The notes below the pieces were generated by a model. The model did no database searches and was not told the origin of the DNA. It saw only the letters and a program-made list of their open reading frames with translations. A program made the translations under genes and the position numbers. 64,000 bases of DNA, taken from positions 62,001-126,000 of the forward strand of contig CAZWSX010000006.1 in assembly GCA_964636985.1 (NCBI GenBank), given 5' to 3'. The DNA comes from CAZWSX01 sp964636985. Lineage in GTDB: Bacteria > Planctomycetota > Planctomycetia > Pirellulales > Pirellulaceae. The first letter of the stretch is position 1. Each line of letters opens with the position of its first letter. Shown here in pieces: positions 25,676 to 34,509 of the stretch.

Positions 25676-26893
25676 GTGTCGCACGACATCCGGATTCTTT
25701 TCGCGACCCGCATGCTGCGCCTTTTAGCCTTCGGGCTGGTCGCGATCCTGCTGCTGAAACACCTTCGCGCCTGCGGCTTTAGCGAGGCAGCATCCAACGC
25801 GCTGCTGGCGCTGGCGTTTGCCGGCGATATCGCCGTGTCGCTTCTGATGACCACGCATGCCGACCGTTGGGGGCGTCGGCGAGTTCTTTTCATCGGCGCG
25901 ATCTCGATGACGATGTCAGGCGCGCTGTTCGCTGTGTCGCAGAACTACTGGGTGCTGCTCTTCGCAGCATTTGTTGGCGTCATCAGCCCCAGCGCGTCTG
26001 AAGTCGGGCCGTTTCTCGCCATCGAACAATCGTCGCTGACGCAGGTGGTTGCCGACGAACGGCGCACATCTCTATTTGCCTGGTACCACTTAGCCGGTTT
26101 CACGGCAGCCGCGTCCGGATCGATCATCGCGGGGCGAGTCCTCACCAACTTGGCCGATGCCGGATGGTCGGATGTCGCTGCGCATCGCACTTTGTTCGTT
26201 GCCTATGGCGCCATCGGTGCATTGATCGGCGCGTTGTTTTTACTGGTATCAGGGGAAGTCGAAGTCGGCGTCCCAAAAGATGCTCCCAGCAATTCCGCCG
26301 TTCACCAGCCGAAGTCGGATTGGCTGGGGCTCCGCCGCTCTCACTGGACGGTCCTGGGCTTGTCCGCGTTGTTCGCCGTTGATGCCTTCGCCGGTGGCTT
26401 CCTGCTCGATACGATTCTTGCGCAGTGGCTGAGAACTCGTTTCGCGGCCAGCGAAAGCGATATCGGCCTCGTACTTGCGGGCGGGCAAATGTTAGGCGCC
26501 GTATCGGCACTCGTCGCCGGTTGGCTAGGCAAAAAGATTGGCCTGCTGGCGACGATGGTCGTCACGCACCTTCCGTCCAACGTTTTAGTGCTGTTGCTTC
26601 CTTGGTCGCCCAATCTGTTCGTGGCCGCGCTGGTGTGGCTGGCCCGGTCTTCGATTTCGCAGATGGATATTCCGGCTCGTCAGGCCTTCACGATGGCGGT
26701 TGTCGAACCGGACGAACGCTCGGCCGCTTCAGGGATCACGGGAATCGCGCGGTCGGTGGGCCGCGCCCTTGCACCGGCCGTCGCGATCGTCCCGTCGTCC
26801 GCGGGAGCACTGTTCGCATTCGCGGGAGGACTCAAGATCGCTTACGACATCGCTATTTGGTTCAGCTTTCGCGAGGAACGAGCCAAGAAGTAG
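25676..26893 (+). CDS. MFS transporter
   Basis: The most likely start is GTG 25676, immediately after the TAG stop of the DtxR-type gene; in-frame TTG 25658 and GTG 25667 inside the previous gene are alternatives, implying translational coupling. The 405 residues contain about 12 hydrophobic helices. The loop between helices 2 and 3 has the MFS motif 'ADRWGRRRVLF', and a central polar loop splits two bundles. The coupling to a metal regulator suggests export of a metal or chelate, which is inference; no substrate signature is visible. Confidence 0.87.
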   Translation: MSHDIRILFATRMLRLLAFGLVAILLLKHLRACGFSEAASNALLALAFAGDIAVSLLMTTHADRWGRRRVLFIGAISMTMSGALFAVSQNYWVLLFAAFVGVISPSASEVGPFLAIEQSSLTQVVADERRTSLFAWYHLAGFTAAASGSIIAGRVLTNLADAGWSDVAAHRTLFVAYGAIGALIGALFLLVSGEVEVGVPKDAPSNSAVHQPKSDWLGLRRSHWTVLGLSALFAVDAFAGGFLLDTILAQWLRTRFAASESDIGLVLAGGQMLGAVSALVAGWLGKKIGLLATMVVTHLPSNVLVLLLPWSPNLFVAALVWLARSSISQMDIPARQAFTMAVVEPDERSAASGITGIARSVGRALAPAVAIVPSSAGALFAFAGGLKIAYDIAIWFSFREERAKK

Positions 26894-26904
26894 GAGAAAA
26901 TCGT

Positions 26905-27621
26905 CTACTTCTCAATGCGCTCCAGCCACGTCGAGAACTTGCCCATCTGCTGGCAAGCGGCCGCGAAGAAAAGTCCCACCGCCGCTCCCACTATCACATC
27001 GCTCGGATAATGCGCTGCCACCAAGACGCGTTGCATCCCGGCCAGCACAACCAAAAAGAAGAACCAATTCCGCGCTTGTGGGTAGAGCCGTGAAAGCCCG
27101 ATGGCCAGTCCCATTGCGGTAGCGGTGTGAGCCGAAGGCATCGATTGCCAGTCGCTGCCGAGTTGCGATTCAGGATTCGGCAACAGCGTCGGCAGCCAAA
27201 CGCCAAATGATTCCGAGGCGCTCTGCGACAAGTCGTAGATCCGCGGGCGAGCGCGGGCGACAGTCAGTTTCACGATATCGGCGAGCAGTCCCGATCCAAA
27301 TGCAAGCAACGCCAATCGAGGCAAAATTCGCCACCCGCGTTGGTCTAGGAACGCCGCCGTAACCAGGATGGCTAGCACGCCCATACCATTGGCGAAGACT
27401 TCCGCCAGGTGAATCAGCTTCCGCAACTCCGATGTTCCGCGGGGCCACGCCTTCTCGACTAAGTGCTGCGATAGCCAGCTATCACTGGGGATCAGCGCGA
27501 CGCCTCCCAGCAAGAAGAGAACGGCGAGCAACGGCAATCGCCATTGGCGAATCGTCGTGCCGATGCCAGAGCGCTGGCGACCGGCCGGCGATGCAACGGG
27601 AGTAGCGCGGACCGACGCCAT
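26905..27621 (-). CDS. PAP2-family membrane phosphatase
   Basis: This 238-residue membrane protein has the three PAP2 signature blocks: 'KLTVARARPR', 'PSAHTATAMG', and an SR-x6-H-x3-D-like 'SRLYPQARNWFFFLVVL...HYPSDVIVGA'. About five or six hydrophobic segments are present. PAP2 enzymes dephosphorylate lipid phosphates such as undecaprenyl diphosphate or phosphatidate at the membrane. It is divergent from the glycosyltransferase gene, and both act on lipid-linked substrates, which is suggestive but not proof of a shared pathway. Confidence 0.88.
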   Translation of the reverse strand: MASVRATPVASPAGRQRSGIGTTIRQWRLPLLAVLFLLGGVALIPSDSWLSQHLVEKAWPRGTSELRKLIHLAEVFANGMGVLAILVTAAFLDQRGWRILPRLALLAFGSGLLADIVKLTVARARPRIYDLSQSASESFGVWLPTLLPNPESQLGSDWQSMPSAHTATAMGLAIGLSRLYPQARNWFFFLVVLAGMQRVLVAAHYPSDVIVGAAVGLFFAAACQQMGKFSTWLERIEK

Positions 27622-27836
27622 AAATAGGTCACCGGATCAAAGCGGTGTGGAGTGAAAGCGGGAAGGTTAGCCAAAGTGCTATCGAGTCGCGAGAGGAAAT
27701 CGCGCGCAACTCGCGCGACAGCAATGGCAGCACCGCTTGGGCTTGTCTGGATTGCGGTTGGCTCTTTACACTGCCGCGCGAAAGTGCGCGTCTTGCGCGC
27801 TTTGACGAATAACTCTTGGCGAAAGCTCCGTCGCCC

Positions 27837-29600
27837 ATGTTTGAACAGTGCACACGCTATTGGAAACAAGGTTCGACCGCCGGCGACCTGCTATTGGTCG
27901 GGCTGGTCGGAGCCATGGCTATTTTTTTCGGCCTCGGCGACGCCAGGCTGTGGGACCGTGACGAACCACGAAATGCCCGCTGCGCCAAAGAAATGATGGA
28001 CCGCGGCGATTGGGTGGTTCCGACATTCAACGGCCAACTGCGGACGCACAAGCCGGCCCTCACCTACTGGCTCATGATCGCTTCGTATCGCACGTTCGGC
28101 GTGAATGAGTTCGCCGCCCGCTTTGGCTCCGCGTCGCTCGGACTTGGCACGCTGTTGTGCACGTACCTGATGGGCCGACGACTCGCCGGCCGCGAAGTCG
28201 GCATCTTCGCTGCGCTTCTGCTGGCGTGCGCTGTCATGTTTCAAGTGGCCAGTCGGGCGGCAACGCCCGATGGCCCGCTCATCTTTTGCGTGACAGCAGC
28301 GCTGACCGCGTTTCTTCTGGCAGCGACCAAACTTTCACCTGTCAACGAGGTCGAGTACTCGGTTCCCACACGGCTGGCCATGGCCGGCGTTTATGTGATC
28401 TTAGGACTGGCCGTGCTCGCCAAAGGACCCGTTGGCATTGTGTTGCCTGGTTGCATCATGTTGGCGTTTTCGACGCTTGCGCCGTGGGTGGAGAGTGAGT
28501 CAACCCAAGCATCCCATTGGCGAGCTCGCTTGTTTCGTCTGCCCGCGCACGTCGGACGATCGCTTATTTCGCTTCGCCCGATCATGGGATTGGCAATCGT
28601 CTTGGTCGTGGCAGCCCCCTGGTATGCAGCGGTTGGATACGCAACCGACGGCGAATTCCTGCGAGGCTTCTTCGTCGACCACAATTTGCGGCGCGCCACG
28701 GAAACCATGGAAGGGCATCGCGGCGGCCTTTGGTTCTATCCGCTGGCGATTTTGGTTGGCTTTATGCCGGGCTCGGTATTCGCACTGCCAACTTTGATCG
28801 AAGCCTTTGGTGATTTGCGCAATCGCAGCGCAACCACGCTCGCGATCTTGTTTTGCGGATTGTGGATCGCCGCGTTCGTCGGCGCGTTTTCGCTGGCCGG
28901 AACAAAACTCCCCAGCTACGTGACCCCTTGCTATCCAGCCGTCGCGATTGCGGCCGCGATCACAGCGGTGCGCTGGGCGCGTGGCGAAGCGAGCTCGCGC
29001 GTGTCGGGTTGGCTGACCGGCGTCGTGCTCGTAGTGGTGGGCGCTGTTGCAGCCGTCGTCCTAACGCGCGAGCTAACGAACCGTTTGCCCGACAAGACTT
29101 ACCTTGTGGCTGCGCTTGCGCCTTTGATCGTGGGAGGGATCGCCATCATCGTGCTGGCGGTACGACGTCAGAATCGCCTTGCCCTGGTCTGTGTTGCCAC
29201 GACCGGTGTTGCTCTCGCCATGACCACGTGGGGTTGGGGAGCTGGGCAACTCAACGATGCTCGCGATATCGGCTCGGTCCTATTGCCAGTCGCTAAAGAG
29301 AAACAAGCGGCGACTCTCGCCATTCGCTGTCTGGAGGCGAGCCACGTCTTTTATGCCGACCGGACGTTTGTCGAAATTGGTCCGCTGGCCGACGAACCGG
29401 CCGTCCAAAAACAACTCGAAAACCTCGAGTTTGATCGGGTCTTAATCCGCGCGAACGACCTGGAAACGATGCCCCAGTCGTTTCGTCGCGATTACCACGA
29501 GATTGCCCGCGCAAAAGTCTTCCTCAAGGACGATTACCTGACGCTTTTTGAGCGGGTGGACAACGTTGCAACGGCCCCGCGCTCCGACGGGGCAAGATAA
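27837..29600 (+). CDS. family 39 glycosyltransferase (ArnT/PMT-like membrane protein)
   Basis: ATG 27837 gives 587 residues; a TTG at 27816 would add 7. The first loop has 'DEPRNARCAKEMMDRGDWVVPTFNGQLRTHKPALTYW', spread over the expected first periplasmic loop with the acidic DE pair typical of GT39 enzymes. About ten to twelve hydrophobic helices follow, and a soluble C-terminal region ends the protein. Members transfer sugars from lipid-linked donors to lipid A or proteins. The acceptor here is not known. It lies beside a PAP2 phosphatase. Confidence 0.85.
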   Translation: MFEQCTRYWKQGSTAGDLLLVGLVGAMAIFFGLGDARLWDRDEPRNARCAKEMMDRGDWVVPTFNGQLRTHKPALTYWLMIASYRTFGVNEFAARFGSASLGLGTLLCTYLMGRRLAGREVGIFAALLLACAVMFQVASRAATPDGPLIFCVTAALTAFLLAATKLSPVNEVEYSVPTRLAMAGVYVILGLAVLAKGPVGIVLPGCIMLAFSTLAPWVESESTQASHWRARLFRLPAHVGRSLISLRPIMGLAIVLVVAAPWYAAVGYATDGEFLRGFFVDHNLRRATETMEGHRGGLWFYPLAILVGFMPGSVFALPTLIEAFGDLRNRSATTLAILFCGLWIAAFVGAFSLAGTKLPSYVTPCYPAVAIAAAITAVRWARGEASSRVSGWLTGVVLVVVGAVAAVVLTRELTNRLPDKTYLVAALAPLIVGGIAIIVLAVRRQNRLALVCVATTGVALAMTTWGWGAGQLNDARDIGSVLLPVAKEKQAATLAIRCLEASHVFYADRTFVEIGPLADEPAVQKQLENLEFDRVLIRANDLETMPQSFRRDYHEIARAKVFLKDDYLTLFERVDNVATAPRSDGAR

Positions 29601-29758
29601 CGGCCGAGGAACGGGTTTTGATCCCCTTGTTTGGGTGGCTATTGCCTCGAAAAAGCGATTGTCGCCGGAACTTATAGTTATGCTTGGGGTTGCCTTGTGA
29701 AGGGGCTTTCGGTCTTGGGGCTGTTGGACTTTTAACTATTAGATTGCGGGTTCAAACA

Positions 29759-30532
29759 ATGTTGCGAACTTCATGGATTCGGAGCGGCTTGCTGGCCGCC
29801 TTGATTTGCTCGGCGACCGCGCTCACTGCCTTGGCGCAACCGGGTGGCGGCGGTTTCGGCGGTGGCTTTGGAGGGTTCGGCGGTGGCGGTCCTGGCGGCG
29901 GAATGAACCTGCTGCAACAGGAAGACATTCGTAAGGAACTGGAAGTCACCGACAGCCAATGGACCAAAATCCAAGAGCAACAAACGAGCTTGCGAGAGAA
30001 GTTCCAAGCGGCGTTCCAAAATGCCAACCAAGGCGGTGGCCCTCCTGATTTCCAAGCGATCCAAGAAACGATTCGCCCGATCATGGAAGACGCCCAAAAG
30101 GAAATCGACAAGATCCTGTTGCCCGATCAAAAGGCCCGCCTTAAGCAACTCACCATGCAACAAATGTTGCGGCAGAACTTCGGCGGTGGAGCGCTCAACA
30201 CGGGCGCGCTGCAATCGGACGAGTTCAAGAAGGCGCTGAATATCACGCAAGATCAGGTGGACGAAATCGAAAAGCTGCGTCCCGACGTCGAGAAGGAACT
30301 CAACGATAAGATCAACAAGCTTCGCGAAGAAGCACGCAACAAACTGTTGCTCGTTCTAACGCCCGATCAGCGCCAAAAGCTGAAGGACCTGCTTGGGGAC
30401 GAGTACAACTTCCAACCCCAGCGCTTCGGTCAAGGTGGACCAGGCGGCGGTGGCCGTCCCGGTGGTGGCGGACGTCCAGGCGGCGGTGGCCGTCCCGGTG
30501 GTGGCGGACGCCCCGGTGGCAACAACAACTAG
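29759..30532 (+). CDS. secreted glycine-rich helical protein (Spy/LTXXQ-like)
   Basis: ATG 29759 opens a signal peptide ('SGLLAALICSATALTALAQ'), giving a 257-residue protein. A short Gly-rich stretch (about residues 27-50) precedes a helical core rich in Gln, Glu and Lys with Spy-like 'LLQQEDIRKELEVTDSQWTKIQEQ' and two 'LxPDQ(K/R)xxLKxL' motifs. The tail (about residues 225-257) is 'GGPGGGGRPGGGG'-type repeats. It resembles planctomycete secreted Spy/CpxP-like proteins. It lies just before gspE on the same strand but is separated from it by a strong terminator. Its function is unknown. Confidence 0.75.
   Translation: MLRTSWIRSGLLAALICSATALTALAQPGGGGFGGGFGGFGGGGPGGGMNLLQQEDIRKELEVTDSQWTKIQEQQTSLREKFQAAFQNANQGGGPPDFQAIQETIRPIMEDAQKEIDKILLPDQKARLKQLTMQQMLRQNFGGGALNTGALQSDEFKKALNITQDQVDEIEKLRPDVEKELNDKINKLREEARNKLLLVLTPDQRQKLKDLLGDEYNFQPQRFGQGGPGGGGRPGGGGRPGGGGRPGGGGRPGGNNN
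30441..30519 (+). repeat. 36-bp tandem repeat coding Gly-Arg-Pro-Gly units
   Basis: A 36-base unit starts at 30441 and repeats at 30477, with a partial third copy. It encodes the glycine-rich tail of the secreted protein and is a likely slippage site. Confidence 0.8.
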
Positions 30533-30563
30533 CGCCTTTGGATAATGGATCGAATACAATACA

Positions 30564-30603
30564 GGCTCGCGGAAGCCGCGCGGTTTCCGCGAGCCGTTTT
30601 TTT
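30564..30603 (+). terminator. strong intrinsic terminator
   Basis: GGCTCGCGGAA (30564-30574) pairs with TTCCGCGAGCC (30585-30595), followed by G and a run of T (30597 onward). It ends the transcript of the glycine-rich secreted protein and separates it from the secretion operon. Confidence 0.9.
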
Positions 30604-30778
30604 CGGCTCAACCGGGCGGATATTTCGGTTGTTCTCTCGAAACTGCGGGAACCTACCGGCGGTAACAGCGATTAATGTGAATAGGGGGCCTTTTGTCGCC
30701 TTTTCACTTCTGTCATTGACCTTGGAAAGTCGTTGGACGACTTAACCATTCGGCGAGTCGGGAATCGAGTCGTAAATC

Positions 30779-32521
30779 ATGGAAGCCGGGGACATCTTGG
30801 TAAAGCGAGGACTGCTCGACAGTTCTCAACTGCAAGCGATTCGCGCCAAAGCGGCGGGCGGTCGGTTTGTGGATGCGGCCATCGAAATGGGCCTGGTCAA
30901 GGAAGAAGACGCCCTCCGCGCGCTAGGCAACGAAGTGGGAATTGACTACATCGACCTTACGAAAGCCGAAGTCGATCTCACGTTGCTCAAAATGTTTCCG
31001 GTAAAGCTCATCTACCGGCAATCGCTCTTTCCCGTCAGTCGCCAAAACGGCCACCTCGTCGTCGCGACAAGCGATCCTTTTGATCTCTATCCGCTCGACG
31101 AAGCGAGTGCCGCAACAGGGTTGCGAGTCGTTCCCGTCCTGGCCGAAAAAGGTGAAATCGCCAAGCTCGTCAAAAAGCATCTCGGTGTCGGTAGCGAGAC
31201 GGTCGAAGGCCTGGTCGCGGCGGCTGAGGAAGACGACGACGATATCGAACTCGTCGGCGGAATCGAGGCCGACGGCTCCGAACTTTCCGACATGGCGCAA
31301 GAGGCGTCGGTCGTTCGGCTGGTGAACGAAATTCTGCTTGAAGCCGTCGACTCGCGAGCGAGCGACGTGCACGTTGAATCGCAACCCTCCGGGATCGTGG
31401 TCCGGTATCGCATCGACGGCATGTTGCAAACGCAACCGATGCCGCCGGAAATCAATCGCTTTCAAGCGGCGATCATCAGCCGTTTGAAGATCATGTCGCG
31501 GCTCAACATCGCTGAAAAGCGGCTGCCGCAAGACGGCCGCATGAAGCTCAAGGTCCATGGCCGCGAAATCGACGTCCGCGTGTCGGTCATCCCGATGATC
31601 AACGGCGAAGGCCTGGTGTTGCGTATCCTCGACAAGGGCGCGATGGTCTTCGAACTCAAACGCCTCGGGATGGCCGAAGACATTTACAAGCCGTGGCGAA
31701 CGCTGCTCGATATGCCGCACGGTATCTTGCTTGTGACGGGTCCAACCGGTTCCGGCAAAACGACCACGCTCTACAGCTCGCTGATCGAACTGAATCAGCC
31801 CGACGTTAAGATCATCACCACCGAAGACCCCGTCGAGTATCAGCTCGAAGGGATCAACCAGATTCAGGTCCACACCAAGATTGGCCTGACATTCGCCGCC
31901 TCGCTGCGAAGCATCTTGCGTCATGACCCCGATATCGTGCTGGTCGGCGAAATTCGCGACTTGGAAACGGCCGAAAACGCCATTCAAGCCTCGCTGACGG
32001 GCCACTTGGTGTTCAGCACCTTGCACACCAACGACGCCGCCGGGGCTTTCACCCGGATGGTCGACATGGGTGTGGAGCCATTCCTTGTGGCGAGCACGGT
32101 CGAAGGCGTATTGGCCCAGCGGCTCGTGCGGCGCCTTTGCAAAGTCTGCTCGCAGCCGTTGGATGGCATACCCAAGGACCTGCCGAGCGACTTCCCTTTC
32201 CATCGCCTGAGCGAAGCCAAGTTTCGCGAGCCGGTGGGATGTCGCGAGTGCCGCGGAACTGGTTACCGCGGCCGGATGGGGATTTACGAAATGATGGTGA
32301 CCACCAACGAGATTCGCACGCTTGCCCAGGAGCGCGCCAGCTCATGGAAGATCAAGCAAATGGCAGTCAACGAAGGGATGTTGACCCTGCGGCAAGAAGG
32401 GTGGCGGAAGGCGATCTCCGGAGAGACGTCTACGCACGAGGTCCTGTGGAACGCCATGAGCGACCACGGAATCATCTTCCCCGAAAACTACGGAATGGTG
32501 ACCCCAACCGTTGCCCATTAA
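30779..32521 (+). CDS. gspE: type II secretion / type IV pilus assembly ATPase GspE/PilB
   Basis: This 580-residue cytoplasmic ATPase powers pseudopilus assembly. The N-terminal domain (about residues 1-145, 'DILVKRGLLDSSQLQAIR') is of the MshEN/GspE type. The ATPase domain has Walker A GPTGSGKTTT (321-330), an Asp box, Walker B 'RHDPDIVLVGEIRD' (about 381-394) and a His box 'GHLVFSTLHTNDA'. A zinc-binding tetracysteine (Cys454, 457, 488, 491) is present, as in GspE and PilB. It is the first gene of the secretion cluster and follows a terminator, so a promoter probably lies between 30604 and 30778. Confidence 0.95.
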   Translation: MEAGDILVKRGLLDSSQLQAIRAKAAGGRFVDAAIEMGLVKEEDALRALGNEVGIDYIDLTKAEVDLTLLKMFPVKLIYRQSLFPVSRQNGHLVVATSDPFDLYPLDEASAATGLRVVPVLAEKGEIAKLVKKHLGVGSETVEGLVAAAEEDDDDIELVGGIEADGSELSDMAQEASVVRLVNEILLEAVDSRASDVHVESQPSGIVVRYRIDGMLQTQPMPPEINRFQAAIISRLKIMSRLNIAEKRLPQDGRMKLKVHGREIDVRVSVIPMINGEGLVLRILDKGAMVFELKRLGMAEDIYKPWRTLLDMPHGILLVTGPTGSGKTTTLYSSLIELNQPDVKIITTEDPVEYQLEGINQIQVHTKIGLTFAASLRSILRHDPDIVLVGEIRDLETAENAIQASLTGHLVFSTLHTNDAAGAFTRMVDMGVEPFLVASTVEGVLAQRLVRRLCKVCSQPLDGIPKDLPSDFPFHRLSEAKFREPVGCRECRGTGYRGRMGIYEMMVTTNEIRTLAQERASSWKIKQMAVNEGMLTLRQEGWRKAISGETSTHEVLWNAMSDHGIIFPENYGMVTPTVAH

Positions 32522-32613
32522 CGAGGGAGTGAGTGGCACTGGCGTCCAACAGACGCCAGTGTGCCTTGCCTGAGACTGTTTCCAAGACATTAAGTAAAGC
32601 TCAAACCGGACCC

Positions 32614-33816
32614 ATGCCCGATTTCTCGTATGTCGCTCTCGATCTTCGCGGTCAAAAGATCGCTGGGGTGTTGAACGCTCCAACCGAACGGGAACTCGTT
32701 AACTTGCTGTCGGCCAAGTCGCTCTTCCCTTTGACGGTGAAGGCCGACGACAGTGCCGCAAAGACTGCTGCCAACAAGCGGGTCAAAGGGCAGCTCATGG
32801 CCGTGTTCTACGGCCAGTTGGGATCGCTGCTGAAAAGCGGCGTCCCATTGCTCCGCTCGCTCGCGGTCCTTCGCGACCAAACCTCCGACAAAACCTTGCA
32901 GGTTGTCCTATCCGAAGTTCACGGGCAGGTCGAAGAAGGGGTCGCCATCGCAGATGCGATGAAGCGGTATCCCAAAGTCTTCAGCGATATTTCGGTCAAC
33001 ATGGTCCGCGCTGGCTCGGAAGGCGGGTTTCTCGAAGACTCCCTCGAGCGCGTCGCCCAGTTCACCGAACAGCAGGAAGAAATCAAAGGTCGGGCGATAG
33101 GCGCCATGGCCTATCCGATCCTCATCATGGGGGCTGGTTCAACAATCGTAGCCGTCCTGATGATCTTCTTCGTGCCGATGTTCGCCGAGATGTTCGACGA
33201 CCTTCGTAAGGCGGGCAAGCTCCCCATTTTGACCCAGGGGTTGCTGTTTGTCAGCGACTCCCTCCGCAACTACGGGCTGTTTATCCTTTTAGGGGGTGTC
33301 GGGGCCTACTTTGTTATCAAGTCGCGCCTGGACACCGAAGAGGGGCGAACCTGGATCGACACCTGGAGCCTTAAGGTTCCCATGATGGGGCCCATTTTCC
33401 AGAGTTTCGCGGTGGCGCGTTTGTGCCGCGTGTTGGGAACCCTCCTTAAGAATGGCGTGCCGATCCTCAAATCGCTCGAAATCAGCCGCGAGGCGGCCGG
33501 CAACCGGGTCTTGTCCCAAGCCATCGCCGATGCCTCCGAGAACATTACGGCCGGTGCTTCCTTGGCCAAGCCCCTGGCGGCCAGTGGACAGTTCCCCAAA
33601 ACGGTGGTCGAGATGATCGCCGTCGCCGAAGAATCGAACTCGCTCGACCGGGTGCTCGTCGAAATTGCCGACAGCTTGGAAAAGCGAACCATGCAGCGGC
33701 TCGACTTGTTCGTCCGTTTGCTCGAACCGGTGATGTTGGTGTTGTTGGCCGGCGTTGTGTTAGTGGTTGTGATCGCTTTGTTAACACCCATGATGAGTAT
33801 GGGTGAAACGATTTAA
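32614..33816 (+). CDS. gspF: type II secretion inner membrane platform protein GspF
   Basis: ATG 32614 gives 400 residues, the normal GspF length. The start 'PDFSYVALDLRGQKIAGVL' is the family N-terminus. Two T2SSF domains are visible, with 'FYGQLGSLLKSGVPLLRSLAVL' and 'LCRVLGTLLKNGVPILKSLEI' as the paired repeats, and three hydrophobic segments, including 'PILIMGAGSTIVAVLMIFFVPMF' and the C-terminal anchor. GspF couples GspE to the pseudopilus in the inner membrane. It lies 92 bases after gspE. Confidence 0.95.
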   Translation: MPDFSYVALDLRGQKIAGVLNAPTERELVNLLSAKSLFPLTVKADDSAAKTAANKRVKGQLMAVFYGQLGSLLKSGVPLLRSLAVLRDQTSDKTLQVVLSEVHGQVEEGVAIADAMKRYPKVFSDISVNMVRAGSEGGFLEDSLERVAQFTEQQEEIKGRAIGAMAYPILIMGAGSTIVAVLMIFFVPMFAEMFDDLRKAGKLPILTQGLLFVSDSLRNYGLFILLGGVGAYFVIKSRLDTEEGRTWIDTWSLKVPMMGPIFQSFAVARLCRVLGTLLKNGVPILKSLEISREAAGNRVLSQAIADASENITAGASLAKPLAASGQFPKTVVEMIAVAEESNSLDRVLVEIADSLEKRTMQRLDLFVRLLEPVMLVLLAGVVLVVVIALLTPMMSMGETI

Positions 33817-33823
33817 GGGAATT

Positions 33824-33841
33824 CGCGACACTTTTGTCGCG
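33824..33841 (+). terminator. small hairpin between gspF and gspG
   Basis: CGCGACA (33824-33830), loop CTTT, TGTCGCG (33835-33841). The 7-bp stem follows the gspF stop by 8 bases, with a 183-base leader before gspG. It could attenuate read-through, leaving gspG with an extra promoter in the leader; no T-run follows. Confidence 0.35.
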
Positions 33842-34024
33842 TTCCTGGGTTATGTAGAATGACGGTCGCAGCGAAGCGCACAATTCCGCTGTGGTTCGTC
33901 CCCACCAACAGATTTCCCACCCTTCCAGTTTCTGTCTTGGCCTTGGTCGGTCCGCTCGGTTGCCGCAGCTAAGATACGAATCGTTGCGCTGGTAAAGGGA
34001 CGATTATTTACGGAGAGTTATGCC

Positions 34025-34450
34025 ATGTTCGGTCGCCCATCCTCCCGCTACCGTGTTCGATCTCGCCGTCGAGGTTTTACATTGATGGAACTGCTGCTGG
34101 TGCTGGCAATCTTGGTGATTCTTGGTGCCCTGGCGGGGATCAGTATCTCCACCATGCGCCGCAACGCGTACATTCGCTCGGCCAAGGCGCAAATCAACTT
34201 GTTCGAAACCGCGATTCAGGCTTATGAACTGGATGTCGGTCGCCTTCCTCCCGATTTGGAAGCACTTCGAGAGGCTCCCGATGGTTTGCAAAATCCAGAT
34301 AAGTGGGCCGGTCCTTACCTCTCGAAGCCCATCCCCAACGATCCCTGGTCAAACCAATATCAATTCACCGCCAACGGTGATAGTTACACCATCGTTTCGT
34401 TTGGGCCCAATCTCACCGAAGGTGGCGGCGACGATATCACCAACAACTAG
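34025..34450 (+). CDS. gspG: major pseudopilin GspG
   Basis: This 141-residue protein has a 17-residue basic leader and a prepilin cleavage motif RRRG/FTLMELL (F18 at +1, Glu22 at +5), followed by a hydrophobic helix. The mature part has the GspG signature of helix plus 'AIQAYELDVGRLPPDLEAL' and the calcium-loop region 'KWAGPYLSKPIPNDPWSNQYQF', ending 'SFGPNLTEGGGDDITNN'. GspG is the main subunit of the periplasmic pseudopilus. The prepilin peptidase that must process it is not in this window. Confidence 0.95.
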   Translation: MFGRPSSRYRVRSRRRGFTLMELLLVLAILVILGALAGISISTMRRNAYIRSAKAQINLFETAIQAYELDVGRLPPDLEALREAPDGLQNPDKWAGPYLSKPIPNDPWSNQYQFTANGDSYTIVSFGPNLTEGGGDDITNN

Positions 34451-34509
34451 TAGCTTCCTGCTACCTGGTTCACGATCTGTCGCCCCTTTTTGAGACGCTC
34501 GCAGTAACA

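Noticed and set aside
27652..27836. Possible small gene in the PAP2-glycosyltransferase divergent region
   Set aside because: Only short, low-quality frames; the region is better explained as a divergent promoter.
30425..30531. Possible CRISPR-like regular repeat
   Set aside because: It is an in-frame Gly-rich coding repeat with no spacers.
30923..32203. 426-residue minus-strand frame antisense to gspE
   Set aside because: gspE has full conserved motifs; the antisense frame is a shadow with no recognisable domain.
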